Of a stretch of 64,000 bases of DNA, positions 1-7,488 are shown piece after piece. The position numbers were made by a program, and so were the translations under genes. The DNA comes from Guptibacillus algicola (GTDB lineage Bacteria; Bacillota; Bacilli; Bacillales; Guptibacillaceae): positions 1,054,001 through 1,118,000 of the forward strand of contig NZ_JAIVAF010000001.1 in NCBI RefSeq assembly GCF_020171805.1, read 5' to 3'. Numbering within the stretch: position 1 is the stretch's first letter; every line of letters begins with the position of its first letter. The notes under the pieces are model-generated. The model had not been told where the DNA came from and made no database searches. It was given only the letters and a program-made list of their open reading frames with translations.

Positions 1-477
1 AGGACCAGCCTCACCGACCCAGTACGTATCAACATTTGGAGGAACGGTAAAGCCGATATGAGAAAATGCATAAAGAACAGATCGTGCGGCATTTTTTGCA
101 CCGTCCTCATTGCCCGTTATCACTACCCCACCAACTTTGTTGTAGTAGATTGATTGGCCTTTTTCATTCGTTATTCCACTTCCACCATACAATCGTTCGA
201 TAACTAAAGTGGCTACACTACTTTTTTCACCAAGCCAAAGGGGCGTGCCGAGTACGACGATGTCTGCAGCTTTTACCTTATCAAAAATGATTGGCCACTC
301 ATCACCTTTTCCTTCATCTTCAGAAATTCCATATGCAATGTTGTAATCAGCAACCCTTACAGTTTCTGATTCAACACCTTCTTCATGAAAGATGGTCTCG
401 GCTTCTTTATACAGCGCATCGGTGTTTGACGTCTCATTACTATCTTTAAGCGAGCAATTAAGAAATAGTGCTTTCAT
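1..477 (-). CDS. NAD(P)H-dependent flavin oxidoreductase, flavodoxin fold (3' end outside window)
   Basis: Partial gene; the C-terminus lies beyond position 1. The start ATG is at 475-477, preceded by an AGGAG-type site (read on the minus strand). The N-terminus MKALFLNCSLKDS is the phosphate-binding beta-strand/loop of NADPH-dependent FMN reductases, and later strands read IVVLGTPLWLGE and VVITGNEDGA, both typical of this family's FMN-binding loops. Such proteins are cytoplasmic flavin-dependent quinone or azo reductases; the substrate cannot be told from the sequence. It precedes nothing obvious: the next gene upstream (565-867) is on the same strand about 90 bases away and may be co-transcribed. 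Confidence 0.8.
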   Translation of the reverse strand, partial: MKALFLNCSLKDSNETSNTDALYKEAETIFHEEGVESETVRVADYNIAYGISEDEGKGDEWPIIFDKVKAADIVVLGTPLWLGEKSSVATLVIERLYGGSGITNEKGQSIYYNKVGGVVITGNEDGAKNAARSVLYAFSHIGFTVPPNVDTYWVGEAGP

Positions 478-564
478 TCTTACATCTCCTCTCAGCAGCT
501 TTGATTTAGTCAACCATTCCCTTTACGCAAGGGCACCTAAACAATAGAACTCATCTAGAAATCG

Positions 565-867
565 TTATTCCGTAATCAGTACAAGAGGTGCTTCAGGCAG
601 GAATTTCATCATATTTTCCGCATCTTCCGTTACTTTCGCCCATTCTGGAGACTGCAATGCTTCCCCAATTCTTTGCTTTGATTCAAATTCGATCGTGGCT
701 GCAAGGTAATAGGACTCCTCTGTATTCATTGCTGCTGTGACATAGTCTAGATCAGCTTTTTGAATGTAAGGAACTTGTTGAACAAGCTTAATGTGTTCAT
801 TTTCGTAGTAGTTTTTAAAGTTTTCCTCATCGGTTGGTTTTTTGTAAATGACGATTACTTTAGCCAA
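565..867 (-). CDS. EthD-family dimeric alpha/beta-barrel protein, 100 aa
   Basis: The product begins MAKVIVIYKKPTDEE and carries the EthD pattern (Y..P.D...F..YY...H..L....P). EthD proteins are small ferredoxin-like barrel proteins found with ring-cleavage or ether-degradation systems, often of unknown reaction. I choose the TTG at 865-867 because GGGAGAG lies about 9 bases upstream of it. A longer frame upstream would begin inside a basic stretch without a ribosome site. The spacing to the flavin oxidoreductase (about 90 bases) suggests a small two-gene redox unit. Function remains open. Confidence 0.75.
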   Translation of the reverse strand: MAKVIVIYKKPTDEENFKNYYENEHIKLVQQVPYIQKADLDYVTAAMNTEESYYLAATIEFESKQRIGEALQSPEWAKVTEDAENMMKFLPEAPLVLITE

Positions 868-1067
868 TATTCTTCTCTCCCTATTTTTTCTGTCTTTAAT
901 AAGCTTCATCATACAGCACAGCGTAGAAATAACGCTAGTAATCGAAACTGTACAGTATGTCGTGATAATTCATGCAATAGTGAAGAAACTATAATGTAAC
1001 TACGTGTTTAATCCGACATTATTAAGGTAAATATCGTTATAATAATAGGTGTTGTAACTTAGTGTAT

Positions 1068-1105
1068 AGGAGGTGAACCCTTACGCGGAAGTAAGGGCTC
1101 TATTG
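1068..1105 (+). promoter_or_regulatory. Shine-Dalgarno and TTG start separated by a hairpin
   Basis: AGGAGGTGAA (1068-1077) is followed at once by a perfect 7-bp inverted repeat, CCCTTAC (1078-1084) and GTAAGGG (1091-1097), with loop GCGGAA. Then come CTCTA and TTG (1103-1105). Linear spacing between the ribosome site and TTG is 25 bases, too long, but folding the 20-base hairpin leaves only about 5. This resembles the folded initiation region described for phage T4 gene 25. The in-frame GTG at 1073 lies inside the ribosome site and is unlikely to be used. Confidence 0.6.
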
Positions 1106-2392
1106 GAAATCATAAAAATTATTGTTGTTATTTTATTGATCGTGTTAACTGCATTTTTCGTGGCATCAGAATTTGCGATTGTAAAAGTACGAAAAACAAA
1201 AATCGACTCTTTAGCACAAGAAGGGAATAAGAAAGCAAAGTCTGTTCAAAAGGTTCTTGGTAATTTAGATGGATATCTTTCAGCCTGCCAACTAGGAATT
1301 ACCATTACAGCGCTAGCACTAGGTTGGTTAGGTGAATCCACTGTTGAGCACCTTCTGCATCCTTTATTCGAGATGATTGACCTACCACCAGCAATGACTG
1401 GTACGATAACGGTCGCATTAGCATTCGTGATCATTACGTTTCTACACGTTGTACTCGGGGAACTTGCCCCAAAAACGTTCGCCATTCAAAAAGCAGAAAA
1501 AGTCAGTTTACTAACGGCTCGACCACTCATCTGGTTTTACTGGATTATGTATCCATTTATATGGGCATTGAACGGTTCCGCTCGTGGAATCGTCCGTGTC
1601 CTAGGACTACCACCGGCTAATGATCATGAACAAGCTCATTCCGAAGAAGAACTTCGCATCATTTTATCCGAGAGCTACAAAAGTGGAGAAATTAATGAAT
1701 CAGAGATGGAATTTGTTAATAACATCTTTGAATTTGATGAGCGGTTAGCGAAAGAAATTATGATACCAAGAACAGAAATGACTTGTTTATTCCTAGATAA
1801 TACGACAGAAGAAAACCTAGCGATCATGAAAACAGGGAAATATACACGATACCCTATCGCAGATGGTGATAAAGATAAAATCGTAGGGGTTGTTAATATT
1901 AAGGAAGTTCTCACTCAGTACAAATGGGGAGAAGAGTTATTATTAGAAGACTACATTCATCCGATTCATCATGTCATCGAATCTACGCCGATCAAAAAGC
2001 TTCTTGCTAAAATGCAAAAAACACATAGCCATATCGCCATTGTCGTGGATGAGTATGGAGGTACGGCTGGACTCGTTACAGTAGAAGATATCCTCGAAGA
2101 AATCGTTGGAGAAATACAGGATGAATTTGATTCAGATGAAAAGCCTCCTATTCGAAAAGAAGAGAACGGAAGTATCGTTGTCGATGGAAAAGCATTGATT
2201 GAAGATATTAACGAATATCTTGGAACTGCTATCGAGCATGACGATGTTGATACGATTGGTGGATGGGTTCTCACGCATGACATGGAACCTGTTCATGGTA
2301 CAACGTTAACCGTCGATCAGTATGAATTTAAAGTGTTAGAAATCGATGGTCATCAAGTAAAAGAAATCGAAATCAAGACGAAACAATCATAA
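1103..2392 (+). CDS. Hemolysin-family membrane protein (CNNM/DUF21, CBS pair, CorC_HlyC), 429 aa
   Basis: The TTG start at 1103 gives an N-terminus ending in the family signature [16 protein letters not shown] within the first transmembrane helix. A DUF21 transmembrane domain covers roughly residues 1-190 with the motif [14 protein letters not shown] pair of CBS domains follows at about 195-335 ([27 protein letters not shown]). A C-terminal CorC_HlyC domain closes the protein ([14 protein letters not shown]). Relatives such as MpfA in Firmicutes take part in Mg2+ efflux or tolerance; the name hemolysin is historical. The gene stands alone and ends in a shared bidirectional terminator. Confidence 0.9.
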   Translation: MEIIKIIVVILLIVLTAFFVASEFAIVKVRKTKIDSLAQEGNKKAKSVQKVLGNLDGYLSACQLGITITALALGWLGESTVEHLLHPLFEMIDLPPAMTGTITVALAFVIITFLHVVLGELAPKTFAIQKAEKVSLLTARPLIWFYWIMYPFIWALNGSARGIVRVLGLPPANDHEQAHSEEELRIILSESYKSGEINESEMEFVNNIFEFDERLAKEIMIPRTEMTCLFLDNTTEENLAIMKTGKYTRYPIADGDKDKIVGVVNIKEVLTQYKWGEELLLEDYIHPIHHVIESTPIKKLLAKMQKTHSHIAIVVDEYGGTAGLVTVEDILEEIVGEIQDEFDSDEKPPIRKEENGSIVVDGKALIEDINEYLGTAIEHDDVDTIGGWVLTHDMEPVHGTTLTVDQYEFKVLEIDGHQVKEIEIKTKQS

Positions 2393-2393
2393 T

Positions 2394-2436
2394 AAAAAGC
2401 TGGCACGCCCATTGTGGATCGTGCCAGCTTTTATTA
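2394..2436. terminator. Bidirectional rho-independent terminator
   Basis: AAAAAGCTGGCACG and CGTGCCAGCTTTTATTA form a 10-11 bp stem around a 12-base loop, with A-run and T-run flanks. It serves the CNNM gene (plus) and the last gene of the persulfide operon (minus), whose stop codon lies inside it. Confidence 0.85.
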
Positions 2437-3213
2437 CATAAGAAGATCTACCCATATTTTGATTGAAGTTCCTAGGATAAGAGCTGCTAATAACCATTGT
2501 AGAAATTTCGTGTTTATCTTTTTACCAGCGTTTGCCCCTAGAGGTGCTGCGATTAGGCTCGCAATGATCATAATAGCTGCTGGCAAAAGGAGCACTTGCC
2601 CTGTTGCTAACTTTCCTACTGTTGAACCTATTGATGAAATGAACGTAATAGCTAGCGATGATGCTATCGTCATTCGAGTTGGTATCTTAAGAACAACAAG
2701 CATAATCGGCACTAGTAAAAATGCCCCGGCCGCGCCAACGATCCCTGCGCCAACCCCAACGATAAAGGCTAGACTAGCAGATAACCATTTATTAAAGCTA
2801 ACCTGATCGAGTGGTACATCATCGATTCCTTTCTTAGGGATAAACATCATGATTGCTGCAATCGCTGCTAGCACACCATATACAACGTTAATCCCCTGTT
2901 CAGACATCAGGTTAGAACCATAACCACCGATGAAACTTCCGATAAGAATACTTACACCCATATATAGAATAAGCTGTTTATTAAGATAGCCACCTTTACG
3001 GTATGCGTAGACCCCGCCAATGGTTGCGAAGAACACTTGAACAGCACTTATCCCCGATACTTCGTGAGCACTAAATGCTGTAAAACCAAGAAGTCCTGGG
3101 ATATATAAGAGCATCGGATATTTGATAATAGAGCCACCGATTCCCACCATACCTGAAATATAAGAGCCTATAAATCCAATTAAGAATATTGTAATAATAA
3201 AACTAAAATCCAT
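2434..3213 (-). CDS. TauE/SafE-family sulfite/anion exporter, 259 aa
   Basis: A polytopic protein with about eight hydrophobic helices arranged as two TauE repeats: [21 protein letters not shown] near the N-terminus and [17 protein letters not shown] in the middle. This is the family of anion exporters linked to sulfite, thiosulfate or sulfoacetate efflux. I take the ATG at 3211-3213, six bases after GGAGGTGA; the upstream GTG abuts the ribosome site. It is the last gene of the persulfide operon and corresponds in position to B. subtilis yrkJ and S. aureus tauE of the cst locus. It probably exports sulfite or thiosulfate made from persulfide oxidation (inference). Confidence 0.88.
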   Translation of the reverse strand: MDFSFIITIFLIGFIGSYISGMVGIGGSIIKYPMLLYIPGLLGFTAFSAHEVSGISAVQVFFATIGGVYAYRKGGYLNKQLILYMGVSILIGSFIGGYGSNLMSEQGINVVYGVLAAIAAIMMFIPKKGIDDVPLDQVSFNKWLSASLAFIVGVGAGIVGAAGAFLLVPIMLVVLKIPTRMTIASSLAITFISSIGSTVGKLATGQVLLLPAAIMIIASLIAAPLGANAGKKINTKFLQWLLAALILGTSIKIWVDLLM

Positions 3214-3273
3214 TTGCACTCACCTCCAAATGAATATGGGGCACTTATTAAGTACCCCACATTGTATCAATAT

Positions 3274-3501
3274 TTATCCCTTTTTAATCCAGAAGTAGAA
3301 AACATCGTCTTCTTCCTCTGTCTTAAGAAGCTCATGTCCTCCTGATTTGGCCCATGCAGTCAAATCACTTTTTGCACCTTTATCTGTTGCTTGAATTTCA
3401 AGGATTTCTCCTGTTTCGATCTCTTTCATAGCCTTTTTTGTTTTTACAATTGGCATCGGACAAGCTAGTCCTTTTGCGTCTAATGTTTTTTGTGCATCCA
3501 T
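3274..3501 (-). CDS. TusA-family sulfur carrier, 75 aa
   Basis: The motif LDAKGLACPMPIVKTKKAM holds the conserved CPxP cysteine that carries a persulfide in TusA/SirA/YeeD proteins. The length of 75 aa matches a single TusA domain (B. subtilis YrkI is equivalent by position). It probably relays sulfane sulfur between the rhodaneses and DsrE-like protein of this operon. The second TusA domain in the window (4680-5243) is clearly paralogous, with the same LDAKGLACPMP core. Confidence 0.9.
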   Translation of the reverse strand: MDAQKTLDAKGLACPMPIVKTKKAMKEIETGEILEIQATDKGAKSDLTAWAKSGGHELLKTEEEDDVFYFWIKKG

Positions 3502-3518
3502 CTTATAAAACCTCCTAA

Positions 3519-4640
3519 TTAGTTTACCGCACAGCGGTTTGGTCCAACTTCCATTTCTCTTTGTGTTTCTTCATCAGGGCTAATCTTGCCCATGTTTGTT
3601 TCACGGATTTCTTGATAGGCATTTGGCTGAGGAGGAAGATTTTCTGTTACCATCTTACGGAAGTCTTCCTCTTTTTCCACGTTCAAGCCATCGTTTACAC
3701 GATAAAGTTCATTCAACTGAGCTGAAACTAATCCATTTTCGCCCAACTCTTCTACTTTTGAGAAGTGTGCTGGCAATACAGTGAGCTCGCCTGCCATTTC
3801 TTTATAACGGTCATAAAGTGTCGTTCTGAGGTCTGTTACCCAATCTTCTGCCTTTCCTGCAAGATCAGGACGACCGATTGATTGAACAAACAAAATATCT
3901 CCAGTTAGTAAAAATTGATCTTGAATGATGAAAGACGTACTTCCGATCGTATGCCCTGGTGAATAAACTGGCTCAAGCTTCACATCACCAATTGAAAACA
4001 CATCTCCCTCTTTTAGAGGCGTATAGTCAAACGTCACTTCTCCAGCATCTTCTTCAGGAAGGTAGTACGTGCCACCCATCTGATCAGCAAGATCTTTTCC
4101 TCCTGAAATATGATCAGCATGAAGATGTGTATCGAACGTTGCTTTAATCGTAAGACCTTTGTTCTCAGCAAATGACGTGTAATTCTCGATCATACGATTA
4201 GCATCGATGACTGCAGCTTCACCGTTTGATTCGACCATATAAGATAGGCAGCCTTTCCCTATGCGTACAAATTGATAAAGTGCGCCTCCAGGAAGATCGC
4301 TTACTTTGACTGGTTCAAGGTATTCACTCCATGCCTTCATTCCACCAGGAAGATAAGAAACGTTCTGAACGCCAGCTTCTACTAATTCTTCCCCTACAAA
4401 GATTGAAGACCCTTCTTTTGCACAAACAACAAGTATTTCTTTATCTTTAGGAAGTTTCTCGAGAATATCTTCTACGCCATCGATTAAGTCAAAGTATGGA
4501 ACGTTCATACTTGTTACAGACTCACCGTCGATTTTCCAGTCAGCATATGCATCCTCATTTCGAACATCAAGAATGAAAAGATCGTTTTTGTTGATAATTT
4601 TTGCAGCTACTTCACTTGCATGCATTTTATTTAAACTCAT
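3519..4640 (-). CDS. Rhodanese-MBL fold persulfide dioxygenase-like protein, 373 aa
   Basis: An N-terminal rhodanese domain (about 1-105) has the active-site loop VVCAKEGSS (Cys73). A metallo-beta-lactamase domain (about 120-370) has the ETHE1-type iron motif [11 protein letters not shown] (171-181), GHTIGS, LTGDILF and LPAHF. Persulfide dioxygenases oxidise glutathione or low-molecular-weight persulfides to sulfite or thiosulfate. This domain order, rhodanese first, matches B. subtilis YrkH; S. aureus CstB places the MBL domain first. The ATG at 4640 is used; TTG at 4643 is an alternative. The ribosome site is weak (GATGGGGG) and overlaps a degenerate CstR-like site. Confidence 0.88.
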   Translation of the reverse strand: MSLNKMHASEVAAKIINKNDLFILDVRNEDAYADWKIDGESVTSMNVPYFDLIDGVEDILEKLPKDKEILVVCAKEGSSIFVGEELVEAGVQNVSYLPGGMKAWSEYLEPVKVSDLPGGALYQFVRIGKGCLSYMVESNGEAAVIDANRMIENYTSFAENKGLTIKATFDTHLHADHISGGKDLADQMGGTYYLPEEDAGEVTFDYTPLKEGDVFSIGDVKLEPVYSPGHTIGSTSFIIQDQFLLTGDILFVQSIGRPDLAGKAEDWVTDLRTTLYDRYKEMAGELTVLPAHFSKVEELGENGLVSAQLNELYRVNDGLNVEKEEDFRKMVTENLPPQPNAYQEIRETNMGKISPDEETQREMEVGPNRCAVN

Positions 4641-4645
4641 CAATT

Positions 4646-4661
4646 ATACCCCCATCCGTAT
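4646..4661. promoter_or_regulatory. Degenerate CstR/CsoR-like operator
   Basis: ATACCCCCATCCGTAT keeps the outer ATACCC/GTAT arms of the intact sites at 6454, 6768 and 6834 but loses the inner G-C symmetry. It lies directly upstream of the rhodanese-MBL start. A near copy, ATACCCCCCTCCGTAA, lies at 7294. Confidence 0.4.
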
Positions 4662-4679
4662 TATTCTTACCAAAAAAAA

Positions 4680-5243
4680 TTATAGGTTTGATGTTGTTTC
4701 GCCGTTCCACTCTGACATACCAGGCACTACATTAATCGCTTCAAAACCATTACTTGAAAGCTTCTGAGCAGCTAGATCACTTCTTGATCCTGTACGACAG
4801 ATCACTAATACTTTTTTGTCCTTAGATAGTTCAGTCATCTTCTCTTCGATTTCTCCAAGTGGGATCGATACTGCATTAGGAATGTGACCAAATGCATACT
4901 CAGCAGGTTCACGAACATCTAAAAGCGTGTAAGCATCATTAGAAAGTAGTTCATTTAATTCTTCATTCGAAATGACGTGATCATGCTTTGTTTCAGGCAC
5001 TGTTTCATCATCAGAAGCTTTGCGTAAATAGTGCTTTAGTACATCGTCTTCTTCAACTGTTCCAAGATAGTAATGGCCAACTTTTTCAGCCCATGCTTTA
5101 ATATCAGCTTTTGAACCTTTGTCTGTTGCTTGAACTTCAAGAACAACTCCTGGTTCAAGATCTTTCATCGTTTTCTTTGTTTTAACAATTGGCATCGGAC
5201 AAGCTAGTCCTTTTGCATCTAATACATGGTCAGTTTGAATCAT
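4680..5243 (-). CDS. TusA-rhodanese fusion protein, 187 aa
   Basis: An N-terminal TusA domain (about 1-75, LDAKGLACPMPIV) is fused to a C-terminal rhodanese domain (about 95-187) with active loop VICRTGSRSD. This architecture matches B. subtilis YrkF and resembles CstA of S. aureus without its extra C-terminal TusA-like part. The ATG at 5241-5243 is six bases after AGGAGGT; longer in-frame starts would place the ribosome site inside the coding region. The protein likely moves persulfide sulfur within one polypeptide. Confidence 0.9.
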   Translation of the reverse strand: MIQTDHVLDAKGLACPMPIVKTKKTMKDLEPGVVLEVQATDKGSKADIKAWAEKVGHYYLGTVEEDDVLKHYLRKASDDETVPETKHDHVISNEELNELLSNDAYTLLDVREPAEYAFGHIPNAVSIPLGEIEEKMTELSKDKKVLVICRTGSRSDLAAQKLSSNGFEAINVVPGMSEWNGETTSNL

Positions 5244-5265
5244 ATCCATACCTCCTGAGATTTTG

Positions 5266-5574
5266 TTATTCTGTTGTACCGTTCCACTCATTCATACCGC
5301 CTGTCATATTAAGCACGTTATAGCCATTAGATTTTAAGACCATAGAAGCCATACTACTTCTACCTCCAGATTGACAGACGATAATATGCTGTTTGTTTTT
5401 GTCTAGTTCGGTCATTCTCGTTTGAATCTCGTTAACAGGAAGGTTATATGCGCCCGGAATTTTACCAGTTGCAACCTCCTCGGGGCCACGAACATCAACG
5501 ATGCTCAATTTCTCCCTATTCGATAGTAGGTCATTTACTTTTTCTGGAGCAATTTCTTCTACATAGCCTGACAT
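5266..5574 (-). CDS. Single-domain rhodanese, 102 aa
   Basis: One rhodanese domain with the active-site loop VCQSGGRSS and the typical C-terminal VLNMTGGMNEW. GGGAGGAAAGG precedes the ATG. It lies 22 bases before the start of the TusA-rhodanese gene and 14 bases after the membrane rhodanese, so it is in the same transcript. Role: cytoplasmic sulfurtransferase in persulfide handling (by family and context). Confidence 0.9.
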   Translation of the reverse strand: MSGYVEEIAPEKVNDLLSNREKLSIVDVRGPEEVATGKIPGAYNLPVNEIQTRMTELDKNKQHIIVCQSGGRSSMASMVLKSNGYNVLNMTGGMNEWNGTTE

Positions 5575-5588
5575 ATACCTTTCCTCCC

Positions 5589-5942
5589 TTATTTCCAGGT
5601 ATTTAGACCGCCACGAACATTATAAAGCGATTTGAAACCCTGTTGCTTTAATACCTTACATGCTCTGGAACTTCTCATCCCACTCTGACATATAACTATG
5701 GTTTCCTTATTGGAATCGAGCTCTTTTGCTCGTTTACCAAGTTGGTCGAGCGGCATATTTTTAAATTCCTTCACTTTGTTACCTTTGTATTCCGCCTGCG
5801 TTCTTACGTCGATAAATTGCACATTACGATCACCGAACTTAGCTTTTGCTTGTTCAGGATTAATCGTCGTTACACCTTTTCCACTTCGTTTCAAAAAAAA
5901 TGATGCAAGAATTACAACTGCGATAATGATTAGGAATTCCAT
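5589..5942 (-). CDS. Membrane-anchored rhodanese, 117 aa
   Basis: An N-terminal hydrophobic helix (FLIIIAVVILASFFL, residues 3-17) is followed by a rhodanese domain with FIDVRTQAEY and active loop VICQSGMRSS. The anchor suggests it works at the inner face of the membrane, perhaps near the TauE exporter or a sulfide:quinone-type source. Thirteen bases separate it from the DsrE-like gene. It resembles YqhL-type membrane rhodaneses. Confidence 0.88.
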   Translation of the reverse strand: MEFLIIIAVVILASFFLKRSGKGVTTINPEQAKAKFGDRNVQFIDVRTQAEYKGNKVKEFKNMPLDQLGKRAKELDSNKETIVICQSGMRSSRACKVLKQQGFKSLYNVRGGLNTWK

Positions 5943-5955
5943 CTTAACCCTCCAT

Positions 5956-6435
5956 TTAGATAAACAGGTTTACGTTACCGTCTTCTGCATCACCAAGGTA
6001 AGCAGCAACACCAGCGTATTCGATTTCTTCCAACAACTCTTCTTTTTGCAAGCCAAGGAGATCCATCGTCATCGTACAAGCTACTAGCTCGACATCCTGT
6101 TCTTGAGCCATCTCGATCAGCTGTGGCAATTCCATTGCATTATGCTTTTTAATAACTTTCTTAATCATCTTCTGACCCATGCCAGCATAATTCATTTTTG
6201 AGATTCCCATTTTATCTGCGCCACGAGGCATCATTTTACCGAACATTTTTTCTAGGAAACCTTTATTCGTTTTCACAAGTTCGTCTTTTCGTAATGCGTT
6301 TAAGCCCCAGAACGTATGGAAGATCGTTACTTTATGATCGTAAGCAGCTGCACCGTTTGCGATAATATAAGCTGCCATTGCTTTATCGTAATCACCACTA
6401 AAAAGGACAATGTTTGTTGATTTTGTTTCACTCAT
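5956..6435 (-). CDS. DsrE/DsrF/DrsH-like family protein, 159 aa
   Basis: The N-terminus NIVLFSGDYDKAMAAYIIANGA and FHTFWGLNALRK are hallmarks of the large DsrE-like family (B. subtilis YrkE). A single conserved cysteine in ELVACTMTMDLLG is the probable persulfide-carrying residue. First gene after cstR, with its own ATACC-TATA-GGGGTAT operator 18 bases before the start, so it may also be transcribed from an internal promoter. Likely passes sulfur to or from TusA. Confidence 0.88.
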   Translation of the reverse strand: MSETKSTNIVLFSGDYDKAMAAYIIANGAAAYDHKVTIFHTFWGLNALRKDELVKTNKGFLEKMFGKMMPRGADKMGISKMNYAGMGQKMIKKVIKKHNAMELPQLIEMAQEQDVELVACTMTMDLLGLQKEELLEEIEYAGVAAYLGDAEDGNVNLFI

Positions 6436-6453
6436 CTTTATTTCCTCCTCGTT

Positions 6454-6469
6454 ATACCTATAGGGGTAT
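6454..6469. promoter_or_regulatory. CstR-type operator between cstR and the DsrE-like gene
   Basis: ATACCTATAGGGGTAT, a 16-bp near-palindrome identical to the site at 6834-6849. It fits the CsoR-family pattern ATACCC-N4-GGGTAT. Its place between cstR and the sulfur genes suggests direct control of the downstream part of the operon. Confidence 0.75.
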
Positions 6470-6487
6470 AATTATCTTTAAATTTTT

Positions 6488-6748
6488 TTATCTACTTTTA
6501 ACTAAAAGCTGAACTGCTTCTTTAACTGTATCCTCTGTTGAGTTGCCTTGCTCAAGTTGCTCTAGAAGACACTGTTCTAAGTTGGAGCCAACAATAAGCC
6601 CGATGGAACGATCAATACCAGATCGTGTAGCAGAAAGCTGCGTTACGATGTCTTCACAACTTTTCCCCTCTTCCATCATTCGAACGACACCTCTAAGTTG
6701 ACCTTCAACTCTTTTGATGCGATTTATTACTTTCTTATCGTAATTCAT
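6488..6748 (-). CDS. cstR: CsoR-family persulfide-sensing repressor CstR, 86 aa
   Basis: The sequence opens MNYDKKVINRIKRVEGQLRG, typical of CsoR/CstR. Two cysteines are present, Cys31 (GKSCEDIV) and Cys60 (NLEQCLLE). The copper-binding histidine of true CsoR, four residues before the second cysteine, is replaced by Asn56. This Cys-Asn-Cys pattern is the CstR signature, so the protein should sense persulfides by di- or trisulfide bridging across subunits rather than bind Cu(I). It is autoregulated by sites at 6768 and 6834 (inference from position). GGAGGTGACCGT precedes the ATG. Confidence 0.9.
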   Translation of the reverse strand: MNYDKKVINRIKRVEGQLRGVVRMMEEGKSCEDIVTQLSATRSGIDRSIGLIVGSNLEQCLLEQLEQGNSTEDTVKEAVQLLVKSR

Positions 6749-6762
6749 ACGGTCACCTCCAC

Positions 6763-6791
6763 ATTATATACCCTACGGGGTATTATTGCAA
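6763..6791 (-). promoter_or_regulatory. cstR promoter with CstR operator in its spacer
   Basis: Minus-strand -35 TTGCAA (6786-6791), 17-base spacer and -10 TATAAT (6763-6768). The spacer carries the perfect dyad ATACCC-TACG-GGGTAT (6768-6783), so bound repressor would block RNA polymerase directly. Confidence 0.8.
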
Positions 6792-6833
6792 CCAAAAAAA
6801 TTTTATATGAATGCGTGTTGTCACTAACAATTA

Positions 6834-6849
6834 ATACCTATAGGGGTAT
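6834..6849. promoter_or_regulatory. Upstream CstR-type operator
   Basis: ATACCTATAGGGGTAT, the same 16-mer as at 6454. It lies 50-65 bases upstream of the cstR promoter operator, so two repressor tetramers could act together at this promoter. Confidence 0.7.
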
Positions 6850-6888
6850 TATAACGTACTGAGTTGAAATGTCAATAGGTGCTCAAGT

Positions 6889-7257
6889 TTAAGAAAGCCA
6901 GTTTATTTGAATAACAAAATACGTGATAATCAGAGCGATAATAAGAAGGACAATCACGATTAAGAAAATAACGACCCAAGTTGATGAAGGGACTTCGAAA
7001 TTCAAGATCTTCTTTCGAGTACGGTAGAATTGGAATGCTCCACCCACCATCGTTAATAAACCAAATAATAATGAAGTAAAGCTGATCATGACAACAATTT
7101 GATCATCTGCACGCTCACCAGCCGTTCTTGTAAAATGAAGACTAGCTGCGAGAAATCCAATACCAATGATAGCGATTGATGTTCGAATCCATGCTAAAAA
7201 TGTCCGTTCATTTGCAAGTAGCTGCTGAACCCTTCCATCTGCTTTTTTCTCTTCCAC
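6889..7257 (-). CDS. DUF202 (YidH-like) small membrane protein, 122 aa
   Basis: The family motif LLANERTFLAWIRTSIAI is at residues 13-30, followed by three hydrophobic helices. DUF202 proteins are inner-membrane proteins of unknown function; one group in eukaryotes belongs to the VTC complex. I use the GTG at 7255-7257 preceded by GGGAGGG; earlier in-frame starts would translate the ribosome site. Upstream, at 7294, sits a degenerate CstR-like motif that may link it to the neighbouring persulfide regulon, though this is weak. Confidence 0.82.
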   Translation of the reverse strand: MEEKKADGRVQQLLANERTFLAWIRTSIAIIGIGFLAASLHFTRTAGERADDQIVVMISFTSLLFGLLTMVGGAFQFYRTRKKILNFEVPSSTWVVIFLIVIVLLIIALIITYFVIQINWLS

Positions 7258-7293
7258 TCCTAATCTCCCTCCCTCTTTCATACCTTTGATCTT

Positions 7294-7309
7294 ATACCCC
7301 CCTCCGTAA
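7294..7309. promoter_or_regulatory. Degenerate CstR-like site upstream of the DUF202 gene
   Basis: ATACCCCCCTCCGTAA differs at two positions from the element at 4646. On the minus strand both read TTACGGA/ATACGGA, then GGGGG and TATAA, with the TATAA part able to serve as a -10. Confidence 0.35.
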
Positions 7310-7375
7310 AATATCAAGAGATGAGTTTATTCACTTCGACCTTAAATAGAGTATGTACAAAGGAAACGATAACTA

Positions 7376-7401
7376 TAAAAAGGCAGCAACGGATGCTGCC
7401 T
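7376..7401 (-). terminator. Terminator of the msrAB locus
   Basis: GGCAGCA-ACGGA-TGCTGCC stem with an A-run on its plus-strand left flank, so a T-run after the hairpin on the minus strand. It lies about 88 bases past the msrB stop codon. Confidence 0.75.
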
Positions 7402-7488
7402 CAGGCTGTAGAAAAGTTTAGAAACATATCTATGGTAACGTTGGTTTGTCAGTAGTTACCAAGAATATGGTGATGACTTACTCTCCTT

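Noticed and set aside
760-999. Plus-strand frame of 79 codons
   Set aside because: Antisense to the EthD gene over most of its length and with no ribosome site; shadow frame.
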